Below are positions 46,990-58,300 of a DNA stretch of 64,000 bases, in pieces. The stretch is from the NCBI GenBank assembly GCA_016808115.1, contig JAEQBH010001143.1, positions 920,306-984,305 on the forward strand, read 5' to 3'. Source of the DNA: Tetrastigma voinierianum. Taxonomy: Eukaryota; Streptophyta; Magnoliopsida; Vitales; Vitaceae. The notes under the pieces were generated by a model that ran no database searches, was not told the origin of the DNA, and saw only the letters and a program-made list of their open reading frames with translations. Each line of letters begins with the position of its first letter. Positions within the stretch are counted from its first letter, which is position 1. The position numbers and the translations under genes were made by a program.

Positions 46990-47400
46990 CCACGTTAATT
47001 TACAGGCTTTTCCATATCTAGAAGGGTCTACCAAATATGATGGGGACCTTATCATCTTCTCCATGTCTTAGATGACAAAGTCTCTTTGGGAAGAAGAACA
47101 TCCAACTCACTAAGACATTTTCGAATTACACCCAGTGGTGTTGGTAGGACTTAATCGGCCCGATTGTAAGCTTATTCTCTGCTTTTTCCACAGCTTCGGC
47201 TGCTTTAAACATTGAGAGCGGCATCAAATTGATGCTTGCTCCCAAGTCACAAAGGGCTTTACCCGCTACCGAGTTTCCTATCGAGAATGGTATAGCAAAA
47301 CTGCCCAGATCTTTAAGTTTAGGTGGGAGCTTCTTTTGAAGGATTGCGCTACACTCCTCAGTTAGAGCGATAGTCTCATACTCACCCAATTTCTTCTTAT
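46990..47400 (-). pseudogene. Aspartic protease of element B
   Basis: The active-site block KALCDLGASINLMPLSMFK is intact (about 47258-47202). It is preceded by LPPKLKDLGSFAIPFSIGN, the typical lead-in of Athila protease, and followed in other frames by a VPIIFGRPF stretch near 47040. The catalytic Asp is present, but the flap region is shifted. Downstream the sequence goes in about 350 bp to the TTGGGAGG motif without any RT-like segment, exactly as in element A. Confidence 0.8.
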
Positions 47401-47829
47401 TTTAAGATGCTGCATGAACTACGTAACTTAGCATGTTCTCAAGTGCCTCATAAAGGGTATATTGATATACGATTTCTTGAAGATATCGAGAAACTCTTGA
47501 GGCTGCTACCTAGCACCATGCTAGTCTCGGGAGCTTGGGGATAAGTGGGGGTGGGTATTTTGCCACTGGCTTATCCCCTTTCACTACCTTTGGGTGCTCC
47601 CCATTAGAATTGCTTAGTTGGGGTTGATCCCTATCTTTCTGCTCTATATCTACCTCTGTTTCTGATTGGTCTGACTATCTTGTTTCTTTTACTATCATTG
47701 GTGGAGGTCCTGGTGTAGCTACTTCCCTTCCACTTCTCAAAGTTATTGCTTTGCAGTATTCCTTCCCTCCACCTCTCGAGTTTATCTCTGAATTGCTTGG
47801 CAAAGAACCTTGCTTGCTTCTCAGTCAAT

Positions 47830-49260
47830 AGATTGGCCATTTAGCCCATTTGCACCTCCAAGTTTCTCAACTGTGCTGTCTGATTATTCAGTTGGGTTGA
47901 CTAATTTTGCAGATTCGCCTTTGTTTCATTCATAAAGGACTGTAGAGGAAGTAAGCATTTGAGCTAGTGCTTCTTCCAAATCCTTTTTTTTCTCTACTAG
48001 TGGTTTGCTAACTTAGGAAGGTGGCATGTTATTCTGATTGTTCCTCCATCCATAGTTCTGATTTTAGATTGTTACGCCATCTTTGGCCGCGATACGATTT
48101 ACGATTCGATAGGTGTTACCCCATCACGACCATTGGCGATTCTGGATTTAAATCTTGACACATATTGTTCGCATTCTCTTTAAATCATATGGCTGACTAG
48201 CGTGCGTAGTACTGATACGCCCTCCACATGACTCACATATCTCCCGAAAGTTAGCATGAATAGCATTTTACAACACCTTCTTTGCCTTTATGCTTGTTTG
48301 GTGAGTTCTTTGTGACATGATTTACCAAATTGCTCAATAGCTCCGTGTCTGCACCTCCCATTGCCTTCCTCGGTATCATCCTCTCCCTGGGCCATTGCTT
48401 ACTATTAGTAGCCATGTCCTTTAGGATTCCATATGCTTGATTTGTAGTCTTCTTCATCAACGCGTCCCCTATTGAGACATCTATAATTGTTCTAGTAGAA
48501 TCACTCAGATCGTTGTAAAAGGTATGGACTTGCATCCATCTTGTCAGCCTATGATGTGGACACCTCCTTAACAATTCATTAAATCTCTCCTAGGCTTCAG
48601 CTAAGTTATCCCCTTCCAACTGTCTAAATGTGGTAATCTTTTGCACCAACTGTACGATCCTGGAGAACGGAAAGAACTTGGTCAAGAATTTTTGCACCAA
48701 ATCATTCAATGAGGTAATGGAATTTGGTGGTTGGCTCGTCAACCAGTGTTTAGCTTTATCACCCTATGAGAGTAGGAACAATCTCAGTCTTAACGCTTCT
48801 TCTGTCAATCCATTGTATTTGATTATGTTGCATACTTCAATGAAGTTTGTCCAATGCGTGTTCGGGTTCTCACTTGGCAGACCATGGAACTGTGTTCTGA
48901 AGCATTTGTAGTGTTACTATTTTCAGCTCAAAATTGTTCGCTTGAATAGATGGTCTTCGGATAGCAAACTGAACAACCGTAGGCGGTAAAATGAACTCCT
49001 CTAGCAACATAAACGGATCATCTGCCTATATAAACGGCCAGGGAGCATAGTTTCTACCATTATTCTTATTTTGTCCCCCTTGCGGCTCATTTTTCTCTTG
49101 GCCCTGATCTTGCCCTTCCTGATTCTGCATGACTACTAGATTCCTTTGTTGTGCTTCTCTTTGTTCTCTGCGTAATAGGTGTAAGGTTCTCTCTGGCTCA
49201 GGATTGAACGAGAGTAGTTCAACTTGACCCCGTCTTCGCAAACACACACATTAACCTTTA
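47830..49260 (-). pseudogene. Gag of element B
   Basis: The N-terminus at 49247-49026 (LSFNPEPERTLHLLRREQRE, glutamine-rich linker, NYAPWPFI) is followed by broken core sequence. 48574-48251 gives MLRRCPHHRLTRWMQVHTFY, STRTIIDVSIGDALMKKTTN and a KCYSC...CESCGG stretch resembling a zinc knuckle. This is the same protein as element A's gag. Frame breaks occur throughout, with stops at 49026 and 48251. Confidence 0.75.
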
Positions 49261-49375
49261 CTGCAATCACACGCGCAAACACAAAGACCAAATTACAAGT
49301 ACTTGTGTAACCAAAAAAAAAAAAAATTCCAGAATAATATCTAACTGAGCTATTGTAAATATCAACACGAAACTT

Positions 49376-49394
49376 CTCCCCGGCAATGGTGCCA
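49376..49394 (-). other. Primer-binding site of element B (tRNA-Asp type)
   Basis: Minus strand TGGCACCATTGCCGGGGAG, separated by 6 nt from the LTR end (CCCGTCA at 49401). This fixes the orientation of element B and the inner edge of its 5' LTR. Confidence 0.85.
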
Positions 49395-49400
49395 AAAACT

Positions 49401-50604
49401 TGACGGGCTCTGTAGAAGTTATTGAAAAATAATATAAAACGTAGGCCTGCACACGCAAGTATACGCTTTGAATTCACGTAATATAGTGGCTAGTCAAGTG
49501 TCGGTCCCATAAGGAGAAGTATGCTGAATACTGGAATCAGCTTTAAAGTACTATTTCGATTTCAAACTTAAGTGTATTACTGCTAGTATGACGACAATTT
49601 GATCCTAAATGAGTTGTTAATTCAATTAATGAGAGCTAGGGTTTTGCCCCCTTGTCCCGCGTTCAGTAGTTATGTCTGTGCCAAAATTGGTTATTCGGTA
49701 TATTAATGGATTCCTGGCAGCGGAGTTGATTATGCCTACGAGATATCCTCTCTCGAGGTATATTCACCTATCTCGTAAGTAGGGTTTATCGCATCTCTGC
49801 ATCAGCCCTTAATTCCGAGACGCTTAAATGATTAAACCCTAATTACCACACTCGGAACCAGGAGATCTCTACTCTCCGATTGACCGAGTGTCACTCTACC
49901 AGGATCCCCGGGAACCTTTATCTCTCAACCTCAGATTCTCGACAAGAGCATGTTGATGTTGGCCAAACACTACCATGTAATTAACTAATAGAAAATAGAG
50001 CGAGTCGATAACAGATCCATAGATAAACTAAATAAAACTAAATCAACAACTAATCCCACCTTAGATATAGCAAAGTATGCAAAACCTTAGGATAAAACTA
50101 GAACATCATTATGATAATTACAATCATTTTGTTTCAGTAATAGGAGTTGAAAGAAAATACGAGGCATCCGCGATTACGCGATCTCTCTAGTCACCTTGTG
50201 GCAGTTGTGCTTCGTGTGGATCTAGGTACTTTCCCTTTCCCCTCATTTCTTTTTTTCGTTGTTTGTTATATCAAAAATTCTCCTTTGGATGAGTCTCGGC
50301 TACATCATCTCAGCCGACGTCGCAACCGCGACATTGGTTCAGTGTATGTTTATGTCATATGACCTTAACGTTACGCGTTGAATGTCGCGGTTGTGAGGCT
50401 AAGCTCTCCTCGATCTCCTTAACTAAGGTAATATTTTTGACTTCCAAAGGCCACCTTTTTCACCTTAAATGCACTAGAAACCGAGTATCAGATATAAGGC
50501 AAAAAAAAAAAAACAAAAAACAAAAACGCACTTGTTACTAAGTAAAATGAATTGAAAACGTTATCAATCGCGGGTATATGATGGAGTGTTTGGGCACTGC
50601 ATCA
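49401..50604 (-). repeat. Element B, 5' LTR
   Basis: The minus strand starts TGATGCAGTGCCCAAACAC at 50604 and ends GAGCCCGTCA at 49401, giving TG...CA. The U3 has a small set of CpG palindromes (50315-50400: GACGTCGCAACCGCGACATTGG, 20-nt core, and ATGTCGCGGTTG). An A-rich run lies at 50503-50526. Confidence 0.85.
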
Positions 50605-51330
50605 TCATAAACTCAAGAGGATAATGTGACGCTAAAGGATGAAACCCGCCATGCTCAGCTCTAAAGGCAGGCTTCCATCTGCGTCAAGTGGTAGGGTGGA
50701 TAAGCGGTCACATAACCACGGCAGGAATGACGGATCATCTAAGAGCATCTCGACAAGTGGGGTGACACGACGACTCCCGCTGCTCTGCACGCCGTGCACA
50801 TGTCTAGTGAGCTGCTTTGGTCCATCGATATAAGGAGAATTTAAGGATGATGCGACATCTATAACGTGATCGTCATCTCTCCGACGGGCACATGAAACGT
50901 GTGTGTCTCGGGCCGCCATCTCTTGATGAGACAAGTGATAAGTGGCCAATCGATCATGATGTGGCCCAAGCGGTATATACACTTCAAAATCCCGCGCGGA
51001 TCGTGCGGAAGATCACCTTGAGATAAAAATCTCCCACGTACTCATGAAGGCTTTCATAACATCGAGGGTAGAGTACTTCTGAAACTATAAGTAGCAGAAG
51101 AAACCAAATTTATAATTGATTATATATAAATTACATGTTATAGCTGGTAATAGAAATTGATTTATTAATAAAATACATACCCTACTCTGTATTTTACTAA
51201 GTGCGACATTAATACGTCTTGTAATACGAGCGGATGGATCCAAAGGATTTGCATCATGAAGCCCTTTAAACGCCATATCTATAACAAATAACACGAAGTC
51301 AGTATAATTATTAACAAAACACATTGGGAA
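50605..51330 (-). pseudogene. PMD ORF of the MULE, 5' part
   Basis: The best segment is 50982-50632: TYHLSHQEMAARD, then VIDVASSLNSPYIDGPKQLT (like the family's 'DVA..LGLPIDG..VTG') and WLCDRLSTLPLDA, followed by RHIILLSL at the break. The next conserved block, GVHVYMCF, is found 25.7 kb away at 24890, beyond element B. An upstream piece at 51324-51220 may be an earlier exon. This family match is by motif order only and is less certain than for the other two PMD parts. Confidence 0.55.
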
Positions 51331-51541
51331 AATAGTATCATAGTCATTAATGCAAGTACTAATTATAACGACAATGAATTAAAATACAAACGTACAAGAA
51401 TGATGTCTCATTTACTTAAATAAGGTACACAAAGTCTTTTATAATCCAAGAAATACACATTCGTACATAAGTTTTATACAAAGCAACTACAAATCCCCAA
51501 GGCAATTGCCTCACAAAAAAAATTGAGTTACTTGACATCTA

Positions 51542-53298
51542 TCAATGAACTTGATTTATATTCTTACAAGACAATCGATTGTGACTCGGTTGTTTGCACA
51601 AACCACATGTGATAGTAGTTTCCCCTTCCCTAACGTCCATTTCATTATGCAAATGGGTTGATTTAGGACGTCCACTGACTATGCATTTCATTGACTCGTG
51701 AGGTACAATCGTAGGACCATCATAAAGAGGCCACTCATCTTCATTGAAAATGGGATGCAACATGCTTGCCCAAGTATCATAGTACGACTGCGTAGTGTAG
51801 TAGCCTTGAAAAAATCTTGAGCTGAGCACATCGTCTCGACGTGTTGCTGTAATTATGGCTACATGGAAATCCATATATCGGTGTCTTACAACATATTTGC
51901 ATTTCTAGTCATGTAAGTTGAGGTGATGCGTTCGACCACTCCTTGACTTGACATGAAATTGTCCCTGCATGTGATCGTAAAGAACAATTTCTATTGATAA
52001 AGCCTTAACCACACGGGCCATAATTTGGGCATCAACATAAGGAGTGTACTGCTCATTAGATGTCAATCTATTGGCACCTTGTTCCCTTCTTGCAACAAAG
52101 TAACTATTAAAGTGGGAAGGAGTCAGGTTGAACTAATGCAGTGATGGGTAAGTTATGAGCTCCTTTAAGAACACTGTTAAATACCTTGGACATGTTGGTT
52201 GTCATTATCCCATATCTTCGACCTCCATCATGTGAAAGTGCCCATAACTGAAGAGGGATACTAACCATTATTATGCTTCATAATTAATTCTCCCAATTGT
52301 AGACATATGCCTATTGAATTTGCGTTGTGTAGTTGCTAAAGCAGCTCTGCATACCAAATTCTTCAAGATTTTATCTTTGAAGTGGGTCATAAAATTGCTT
52401 TCAAGATGACACATGCAAATCCTGTGATAGGCAGATGATGCAGCATAACAAAGATGAGGATCGCCCATTGCTGCCATAATACCTGGATGTCTGTCAGATA
52501 TAGCACAAAACCCGTCCGTTGAGTTACTCTATTTATGATACATGCCAAGAACCATCCCCAATTATCAATATTCTCACCTTTTGTAATAGAAAATGTCAAT
52601 GGAAACAAGCGATTATTTTAAATTAAGCTTACATCAGCGATCAATAACGTGCCTTTATACTTCCCATACAAATGTGTACCATCAATACTCAATACGGGAC
52701 GGCAATGCTCAAACCCATCAATAGATGGCTTGAATGACCAGAACACGCGGTAAAATATCTCAATGTTTGGCATATTAATATCAAATGTTTTCGAATCCTG
52801 ACACGCTCCGGGATTTGTTTTGCTCTAAGGACAAGAACAAGCATGCTTTGACTCGTATATGATTGAAAAGTCACCGTAAGTGTCTATGTGCTTTATGCTT
52901 TCCATCCAACACCTTTTTGTATGAAATTTCATATCCCCATTTCCTCCCATCACACACTTGCTTGAATGGCAATTTGCGAGCCAATGTGAATTTGCCTTAA
53001 TAATTGCCTTGATATGAGTAGCAACTGGATTTAAGTCAATTGATGATGGTCCGATTCAAGCAGGATTAACACAAGTATGCGGCCCTTTATATTTGTTGGT
53101 AACAAATAAACAAGTATCTTTCACAACCATGGCGCAAGCTTCCATGGACATTGACGTGCTTTTGGTCTTTACTTACACCTTAAAACTAGCGATTTTTGGG
53201 ATGCAACAACGACAAACTCTGGTGTGCTTTAATTGAGTAAATCTTTGCAGCCTCTTACAAATAAGATTTAGAACTAAAAACTCGGCCAACTACAAATT
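51542..53298 (-). pseudogene. MuDR-type MULE transposase, main part
   Basis: Reading down the minus strand: KYKGPHTCVNP (MuDR DNA-binding region, about 53080); VFWSFKPSIDGFEHCRPV and LSIDGTHLYGKYKGTLL with the first catalytic Asp (about 52745-52645); FPLTFSITKGENIDNWGWFL (52605-52546); HRICMCHLESNFMTHFKDK and NLVCRAALATTQRKFNRHM (52430-52310). A C-terminal part ends in a CGLCKQPSHNRLSC zinc knuckle (51600), stop at 51542. This is the DDE transposase of Mutator-like elements that cuts and moves the DNA. Stops and shifts are frequent, so it is inactive. The 5' end is displaced beyond the solo LTR. Confidence 0.9.
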
Positions 53299-53303
53299 CT
53301 CTA

Positions 53304-54698
53304 TGTGAGACCCCGGAAAATCCAGATTTTCCTAAGGAAGGATAAAATGGTAATTTCGGTCAAAAATCAAATTTTCTAGATCTCCCGGATATGATGAAAC
53401 GGACTTATTTATTTGAATAAGCTGCCGTGAAATCTAAGTACCACATTAATTTCTTAAATTTAGAAGCTTTGTTAGAATTTCCGTTTTGAGGCACGTGGAG
53501 GAGTATGGGACACTTGGCACTTTATGAGTGGCCCGAGGCGCACGTCAAGGTATGGGAGAGATTGACAGTGAGCTCAAGTGGGGCTCACATGTGACACATG
53601 GCATCATGCCATTTGAGGGAAATCTAAGTTAGAAGAGATAAAGGTGATAAGGTAATGGGTGTCGATGAGAAATGGACAGTGGCGGGTGAGAGGGCAGTGG
53701 TTTTGACCAAGTCTTAGGCTGGTTTGGGAGGGAAGAAAGAGAGAGAGAGAGCGCGGGGGGACAGGAGGGTCAGAGAGAGGGTTTAGAGGAGAGAAGGTCT
53801 GCTTCTCTCTAAATTCGGCGTCGAATGGGCGAGCTCCAGCGAGGCAAGAAGCGAGTTTATGCTGTCGTGGCAAGGACTACGCGTGGGTACCAGTTTCGGG
53901 GAGTTTCGAAAAACTCCAAAAAGGTAGGGGTTTTTCTCCTACTTGCTTTACTTTTTGTTTAAGGGTTATGTAATGGATGGGGATTTGTTGAGGCCTGGAT
54001 GGCCGTGATTTCGATTCCAAAAGATTTGGACCGAGTGAATAAATCTCTGGAATGGTTTGGACAGTCCACGGACTATTTGCGTGATTGTGTGATGTTGTGT
54101 TATTGCCATGAGTAAATAACATGCTGATTGTATGATTACATGGTAGTTCCAAGATGAACCGTCGGATTATGCCTTAGCCCATGTGAGCTAATCTTATGTT
54201 ATTGTTGTAAATTGAATAACATGATTTATGGAATTAATTATGTTAATATATGCATGAGTGATATATTAGCATGTGTTGAATGTTTGGTGTGTCATTGCAT
54301 TGCACTTAGGTGGGGAGTAACCCAAGTAGGGAAATTCCACTACTGGGCATTGCTCACCCCGTCGTGGGACCCCCTTTTTCAAGTACCGAAGACGCACTTG
54401 GGGATGGGACGCATCCGGGGCCTTAGAGGCGAAGAAATGGCCAAGTCGGCCTTATCTTGTATTTTTTTGTAAAATTTGGGGCAAGAGACCCACAGTTTTG
54501 TATAAATTGTAATAAATACAATTGTGAACAAATTGTAATTAAATCATTTTTATTATAAAACATATACATTTTACACTTGGAGTAGGATGTAGGCCCTGAT
54601 GGCCATTTTGCCTTAATATGGGTCTCATGAAGGAGACACATTAGATTTCCATGGTTGCCGGGTAGTTAACGGATACCCACGAGGTTTGGGCGTCCACA
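53304..54698 (+). mobile_element. Solo LTR (chromovirus-like) inserted in the MULE transposase
   Basis: 1,395 bp with TG...CA ends (TGTGAGACCCCGGAAAATCC ... GGGCGTCCACA), flanked by the perfect 5-bp duplication CTCTA (53299-53303 and 54699-54703). It has no coding region. The surrounding transposase similarity is continuous when it is removed. It includes a (GA)n run at 53739-53752 and is related to the LTR at 63336-64000 (GCTCACCC..GGGACCCCC and CACGAGGTTTGGGCG-type blocks). Confidence 0.9.
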
Positions 54699-54703
54699 CT
54701 CTA

Positions 54704-55270
54704 CTTAAAATGCTTAGGCGATATGTTGCACCCATTTCAATTCAGATCACATGAAATAGCTTTACTAAAGTTTTCAGCCCTTATTTCAAATTGAGATGAT
54801 GGTGGTAAGTGATAATGAACAAGTGTGACTCATGGTTCCTCATATCCCTAAGTTATTCGATAAATCCTGAATCTTGCATCTTATGAAGACATATATCTCT
54901 TGCTCATTCTCCAAAACTTGGTTGAAAGTTTGAAAGAATGATACATGAATATAAACTGAACATCTAAGTCTCCATTAGATTCATCATCCAACATCTTCAT
55001 CAGTTCATCATTAGCTTCTTCATATTAGCGAGTCTTCATCATCTCCATATACTCCCACATTTGTGAGTGCTCGTGCTGACCTACACTAGGCCTGACCATA
55101 GTCAAATTCTGCAACATTATCATTTTCACGAACGAATAAATCTGTCCACCCACAGAATGACTCACTTGTCAAATGACCTCAATATACAATTCAATTTCCT
55201 CCATGCCAGTTGTGTTAACCATGTTTAACTTGCTCACGGTACACACCTATTAATCATCCCATATTGGAAA
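54704..55270 (-). pseudogene. MULE transposase, N-terminal part
   Basis: The minus strand shows a beta-rich PB1-like N-terminal region (FVKMIMLQNLTMVRPSVGQH), then an acidic stretch (EEANDELMKMLDDE) and CNISPKHFK leading into the target duplication. Beyond the solo LTR the frame resumes as REFVVGRVFSSKSYL, matching the family's E..VGM.F.SK block. Confidence 0.65.
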
Positions 55271-56961
55271 ATGTTGAAACATGTTTCACTTTTTTTAGGG
55301 ATACTTTAATTTAGTCTTAATTTGAGCATTTGTTTTGTCTGACTGATTGTCGCTTGAGTATATCATATCCCTTATTTGTTCAAACGTGTAATCAATCAAT
55401 ACATCAAAGGCACAATAATAGTTTTTTCCCGACATATTTGACATATATTTCAGTCCTCAGTATATTTCCATTGTAATAACATACCACGAGAATAGTGGAA
55501 ACAAACATAATTTACCTATACAAAATGGTCCAAAATAAATTAAATAATATGAGATGTCATAATCATTATCATTACCCCAGAAACTACATTCATGGATGCT
55601 ACATTCAATCATACTGTTAATTTTGCATAATTTTTCAAATTTAGGACATAATATTATAATATGAGTTTGGAATCATACTAATTCATATTGATGTCCTTGT
55701 AAGAACATAATATTATAACGTGCTATGGAAAGTGAATAAATGTAAGAAAATTTTAGAATTTGTTAGTTGTTTTAGTTTTAAGTGGCTTTAGTTTTTTTTA
55801 CTTAATACTAAATGGAACTTTTGTTCTTAATGGTGCTTAATAGGATTAATTATTTAGTGGTTTGTTTTTCAAAAAATGGAGTCATTACAATTCTTACTCC
55901 CCAAATTTTGAGAAAATCAATTTTAAATAAAGATTAAAAATTACACTATGTTTTATTTAATTAACATGAATATATATAAGAGTTACAAGTGAATAAGAAA
56001 GTATACTGACTATCACATATTTGAATATCTAATTTCTTTTTTTAATAGAAAAAACAACTAAACAACATTAAGAAAAAAATTAAAAAAAAGCCAAATATTT
56101 TTGTTTTTTCTATTCGACCAAAAATTTCAAAAATTCAACCATAAGTCATGAAAAAAGTTTAAAAAAAAAAAGAAGCAATAAACCAAAACAATAAACAGAA
56201 CCTTGAATCTAAAGTTTGGTAAGGCAAAAGATCATGAGATGTGACAAAAATATTTTCATTAAATTACAGTTTGATTACTTTACATTCTACCAAACGAAAC
56301 TTTATAGAAAAATCTTTGACTTTTTTTACCTGCGAGTTTGGGTTTGAATATCTCCTTTACATCAATTTCTAAGCAAATTTATGATAAAACTTCTCTCTTT
56401 CTAGTCATGGTTTTTCTATGGCCATTTGAGTTTTGTAGGGGAAAAGTGAAATGATATGTTTGGTTGCCAAGAAAGTTACAACACTGTGTTGGGTGTATAA
56501 TTACTTTGTCCATGAAGAAAAGTCTTGAACTAAAAGCAGAAGTATGATTCCTTGATGACCGTTTGGATCTAGGAAAGGGTGAATGATTGAAAAAGAAAAT
56601 GTTGGAAAATGATCAAGAAAGGTCATTTTGAAGCTTTTTCTTTTTCTAGCTATTCCCCATAACCAAACAGACCCTAAATCAAACACAATAAGATTATACC
56701 TAGAATAGGGATTTGAAGTTCACAATATCAAATTCCCACAAAACAGCAACTCATTAACCTCATCAAATTACAATAATCCTCATACCCCACTCAAATTTCC
56801 ATTCTTAAAAAAGTCAAAATCTAGCTCAAGAACTTGAACCAATCCACAAGAATTCGAGATACCCCACATTAAATTTCAAAGCACAAATAGACATGGATCC
56901 GGTTTCATAAATCTCACTTTCTCATAACCCAAACAGGAACAAGACAGTTGACAATTATAGT
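55271..56961 (-). other. Probable leader intron of the MULE, AT-rich
   Basis: No ORF is supported. A splice-donor-like CAG|GTAACC at about 56995-57003 and the coding start near 55260 suggest a long intron in the 5' leader, which is common in MULEs. Confidence 0.35.
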
Positions 56962-57200
56962 TTATGGAAAGAACATGTAAGTATAGGGCGGGTTACCTGT
57001 TGTGGAGTTGAATGGAGTACTAGAAGAGAAAAATGGAGCAAAAATCCCTAGATTTCGAAGCCCTAAATCGATCGTAGCAGCGGAGTGGGTGCCGACAGAA
57101 GATAGATGGGAGAGATGGGGGGAGGAAGAAGGGTTGTTAGATATTTTAAAAGATGATAATGTCCATTTGTTTGAGACCATTTACAATTGAAGTTTAAAAA
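56962..57200 (-). other. Probable 5' leader of the MULE
   Basis: Pyrimidine-rich sequence (CTTCTTCCTCCCCCCATCTC) followed by GGGCTTCGAAATCTAGGG and a donor site. A short open frame (57180-56962) runs through it but matches no family I know. Confidence 0.35.
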
Positions 57201-57356
57201 TGGTTAAGCATTTGTCCACAACGACGACAGTGAAATCAAAATTTTGGTGAAGGCGTTATTGGGACGACAACATTTGCCCGGATTTATGTAATCCGCGTGG
57301 CCCGGGCGGTACTACTTGGAATAGTTGATTTTAAAAAAAATTGTAATTTTTCAATC

Positions 57357-57360
57357 ATTA

Positions 57361-57396
<36 letters not shown>
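57357..57396. repeat. (AAT)n microsatellite
   Basis: About 12 uninterrupted AAT units. Confidence 0.95.
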
Positions 57397-57398
<2 letters not shown>

Positions 57399-57719
57399 CC
57401 ACCGACCAATAGGTTAGATATTTTTCCTTGTTTAGGGTATGTGAAAATATTTTATATGTGTTTTATAAGAAAATTGAACATGTCTGAAGCAGAGCACGGC
57501 ATCTGGAAGTGCAATCACCTGAGCTTGAAATTAAAGGCAAAATAAACCTCAGTGGCCTTGGGGGGACTGAGTGGTGACCATTGGGAGCAAACCGCGCCCA
57601 CTTGAGAAAATATCTTGACATATTAAGTTGAGTCCTCCATATATGTCAACATTTGCAACACTCCTCGGTCGTGTGGGACGTGCATAGCGTCATGAACAAA
57701 AACCCTCGATTGGTGGCTG

Positions 57720-57930
57720 CCGAGGTGAGCTCGATTTGAGTTCGAGCTTAAGTCAAGTTCAAGTTTCGAGTTCAAAATGAAATTGAGGTTTAAAGCGAGT
57801 TGGGGGCTCGATTCGAGTTCGAGCTCGAGCCGAGTTCGAGTTTTACATTTTTGAGTGCGGTTCGAGCGCGGTTTGAGCTTCATTTTTCAAGCTCGATGAG
57901 TTTTCGAGCTCGAGCTTTAGTTTTCGAGTT
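57720..57930. repeat. TTCGAG/CTCGAG-type degenerate repeat
   Basis: A dense run of GAGTTCGAGCTCGAG-like hexamers with drift. Such stretches are common near plant hAT-like elements. Borders were not resolved. Confidence 0.6.
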
Positions 57931-58059
57931 CGGTCGAAGCCAGCGAACTGGAGTGCTCGGCTAGCATCGTGTACGCCTAGCTTCAATATCTGCTTTTATT
58001 AATTTTTATTTTTTATAGATAAAAATAGAAAATTCAAATATAATTTTATGGGTCAATTA

Positions 58060-58300
58060 CATAAATTGTCTCAACTTTTCCATTTTTTTTTCTAATTTTG
58101 TGTTTCAATTTTATTTTTCAAAGCTTTTTTCTATTTTGGTATATTAACTTTATTTTGTTCAATTAAATGCTAAACTTTTTATTTTTTCTATTTTTCTATT
58201 TTATTGTCTTCACTTTATTTTTGTTCAATCAAGTATCTAAAATTTTTTCTTTTCTATTTTAATATCTCAACTTTATTTTTATTAAATCAAATGTTTAAGC
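58060..58300. repeat. Imperfect tandem repeat, about 55-60 bp unit
   Basis: Three or four copies of a unit of the form TCTATTTT..TATCTCAACTTTATTTT..TCAATCAAATGT..AAACTTTT. No coding content. From here to 59628 nothing else was recognised. Confidence 0.55.

Larger units (their letters stand above)
24905..50604 (-). mobile_element. Athila-like element B, gag-protease type, split by element C
   Basis: The outer direct repeats 24905-26114 and 49401-50604 (about 1.2 kb each) both begin TGACGGGCTC on the plus strand. A tRNA-Asp primer-binding site lies inside the right copy, so the element reads on the minus strand with its 5' LTR at the right. The interior order is gag (49260-47830), protease (47400-46990), TTGGGAGG motif (46636-46653), palindrome array (46080-46430), accessory ORF (45720-44560) and 3' region, as in element A. 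RT, RNase H and integrase are absent. Element C interrupts the 3' region (26731-43655). Both flanks are PMD ORF; no perfect 5-bp duplication was found (TCATA at the right). Confidence 0.8.
20354..57200 (-). mobile_element. Old Mutator-like transposon (MULE) with transposase and plant-mobile-domain ORF, pulled apart by nested insertions
   Basis: Minus-strand MULE pieces occur in collinear order: leader (57200-56962), transposase N-terminus (55270-54704), transposase (53298-51542), PMD ORF part 1 (51330-50605), part 2 (24904-24216) and part 3 (21464-20354). Between them lie a solo LTR (53304-54698), element B with element C inside (24905-50604) and another solo LTR (21465-24210). Protein similarity resumes across each gap, for example REFVVGRVFSSKSYL across the first and H|RPERVLLQFGL across the last. 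Removing the insertions leaves about 7 kb. Outer terminal inverted repeats and the 9-bp target duplication were not resolved, so both outer coordinates are approximate. Confidence 0.8.

Noticed and set aside
53739..53752. (GA)n run as a promoter element
   Set aside because: A short microsatellite inside a solo LTR without other promoter signals nearby.
54212..54472. 86-codon frame with cysteine-rich start
   Set aside because: It lies inside the solo LTR 53304-54698, which is non-coding by its exact borders.
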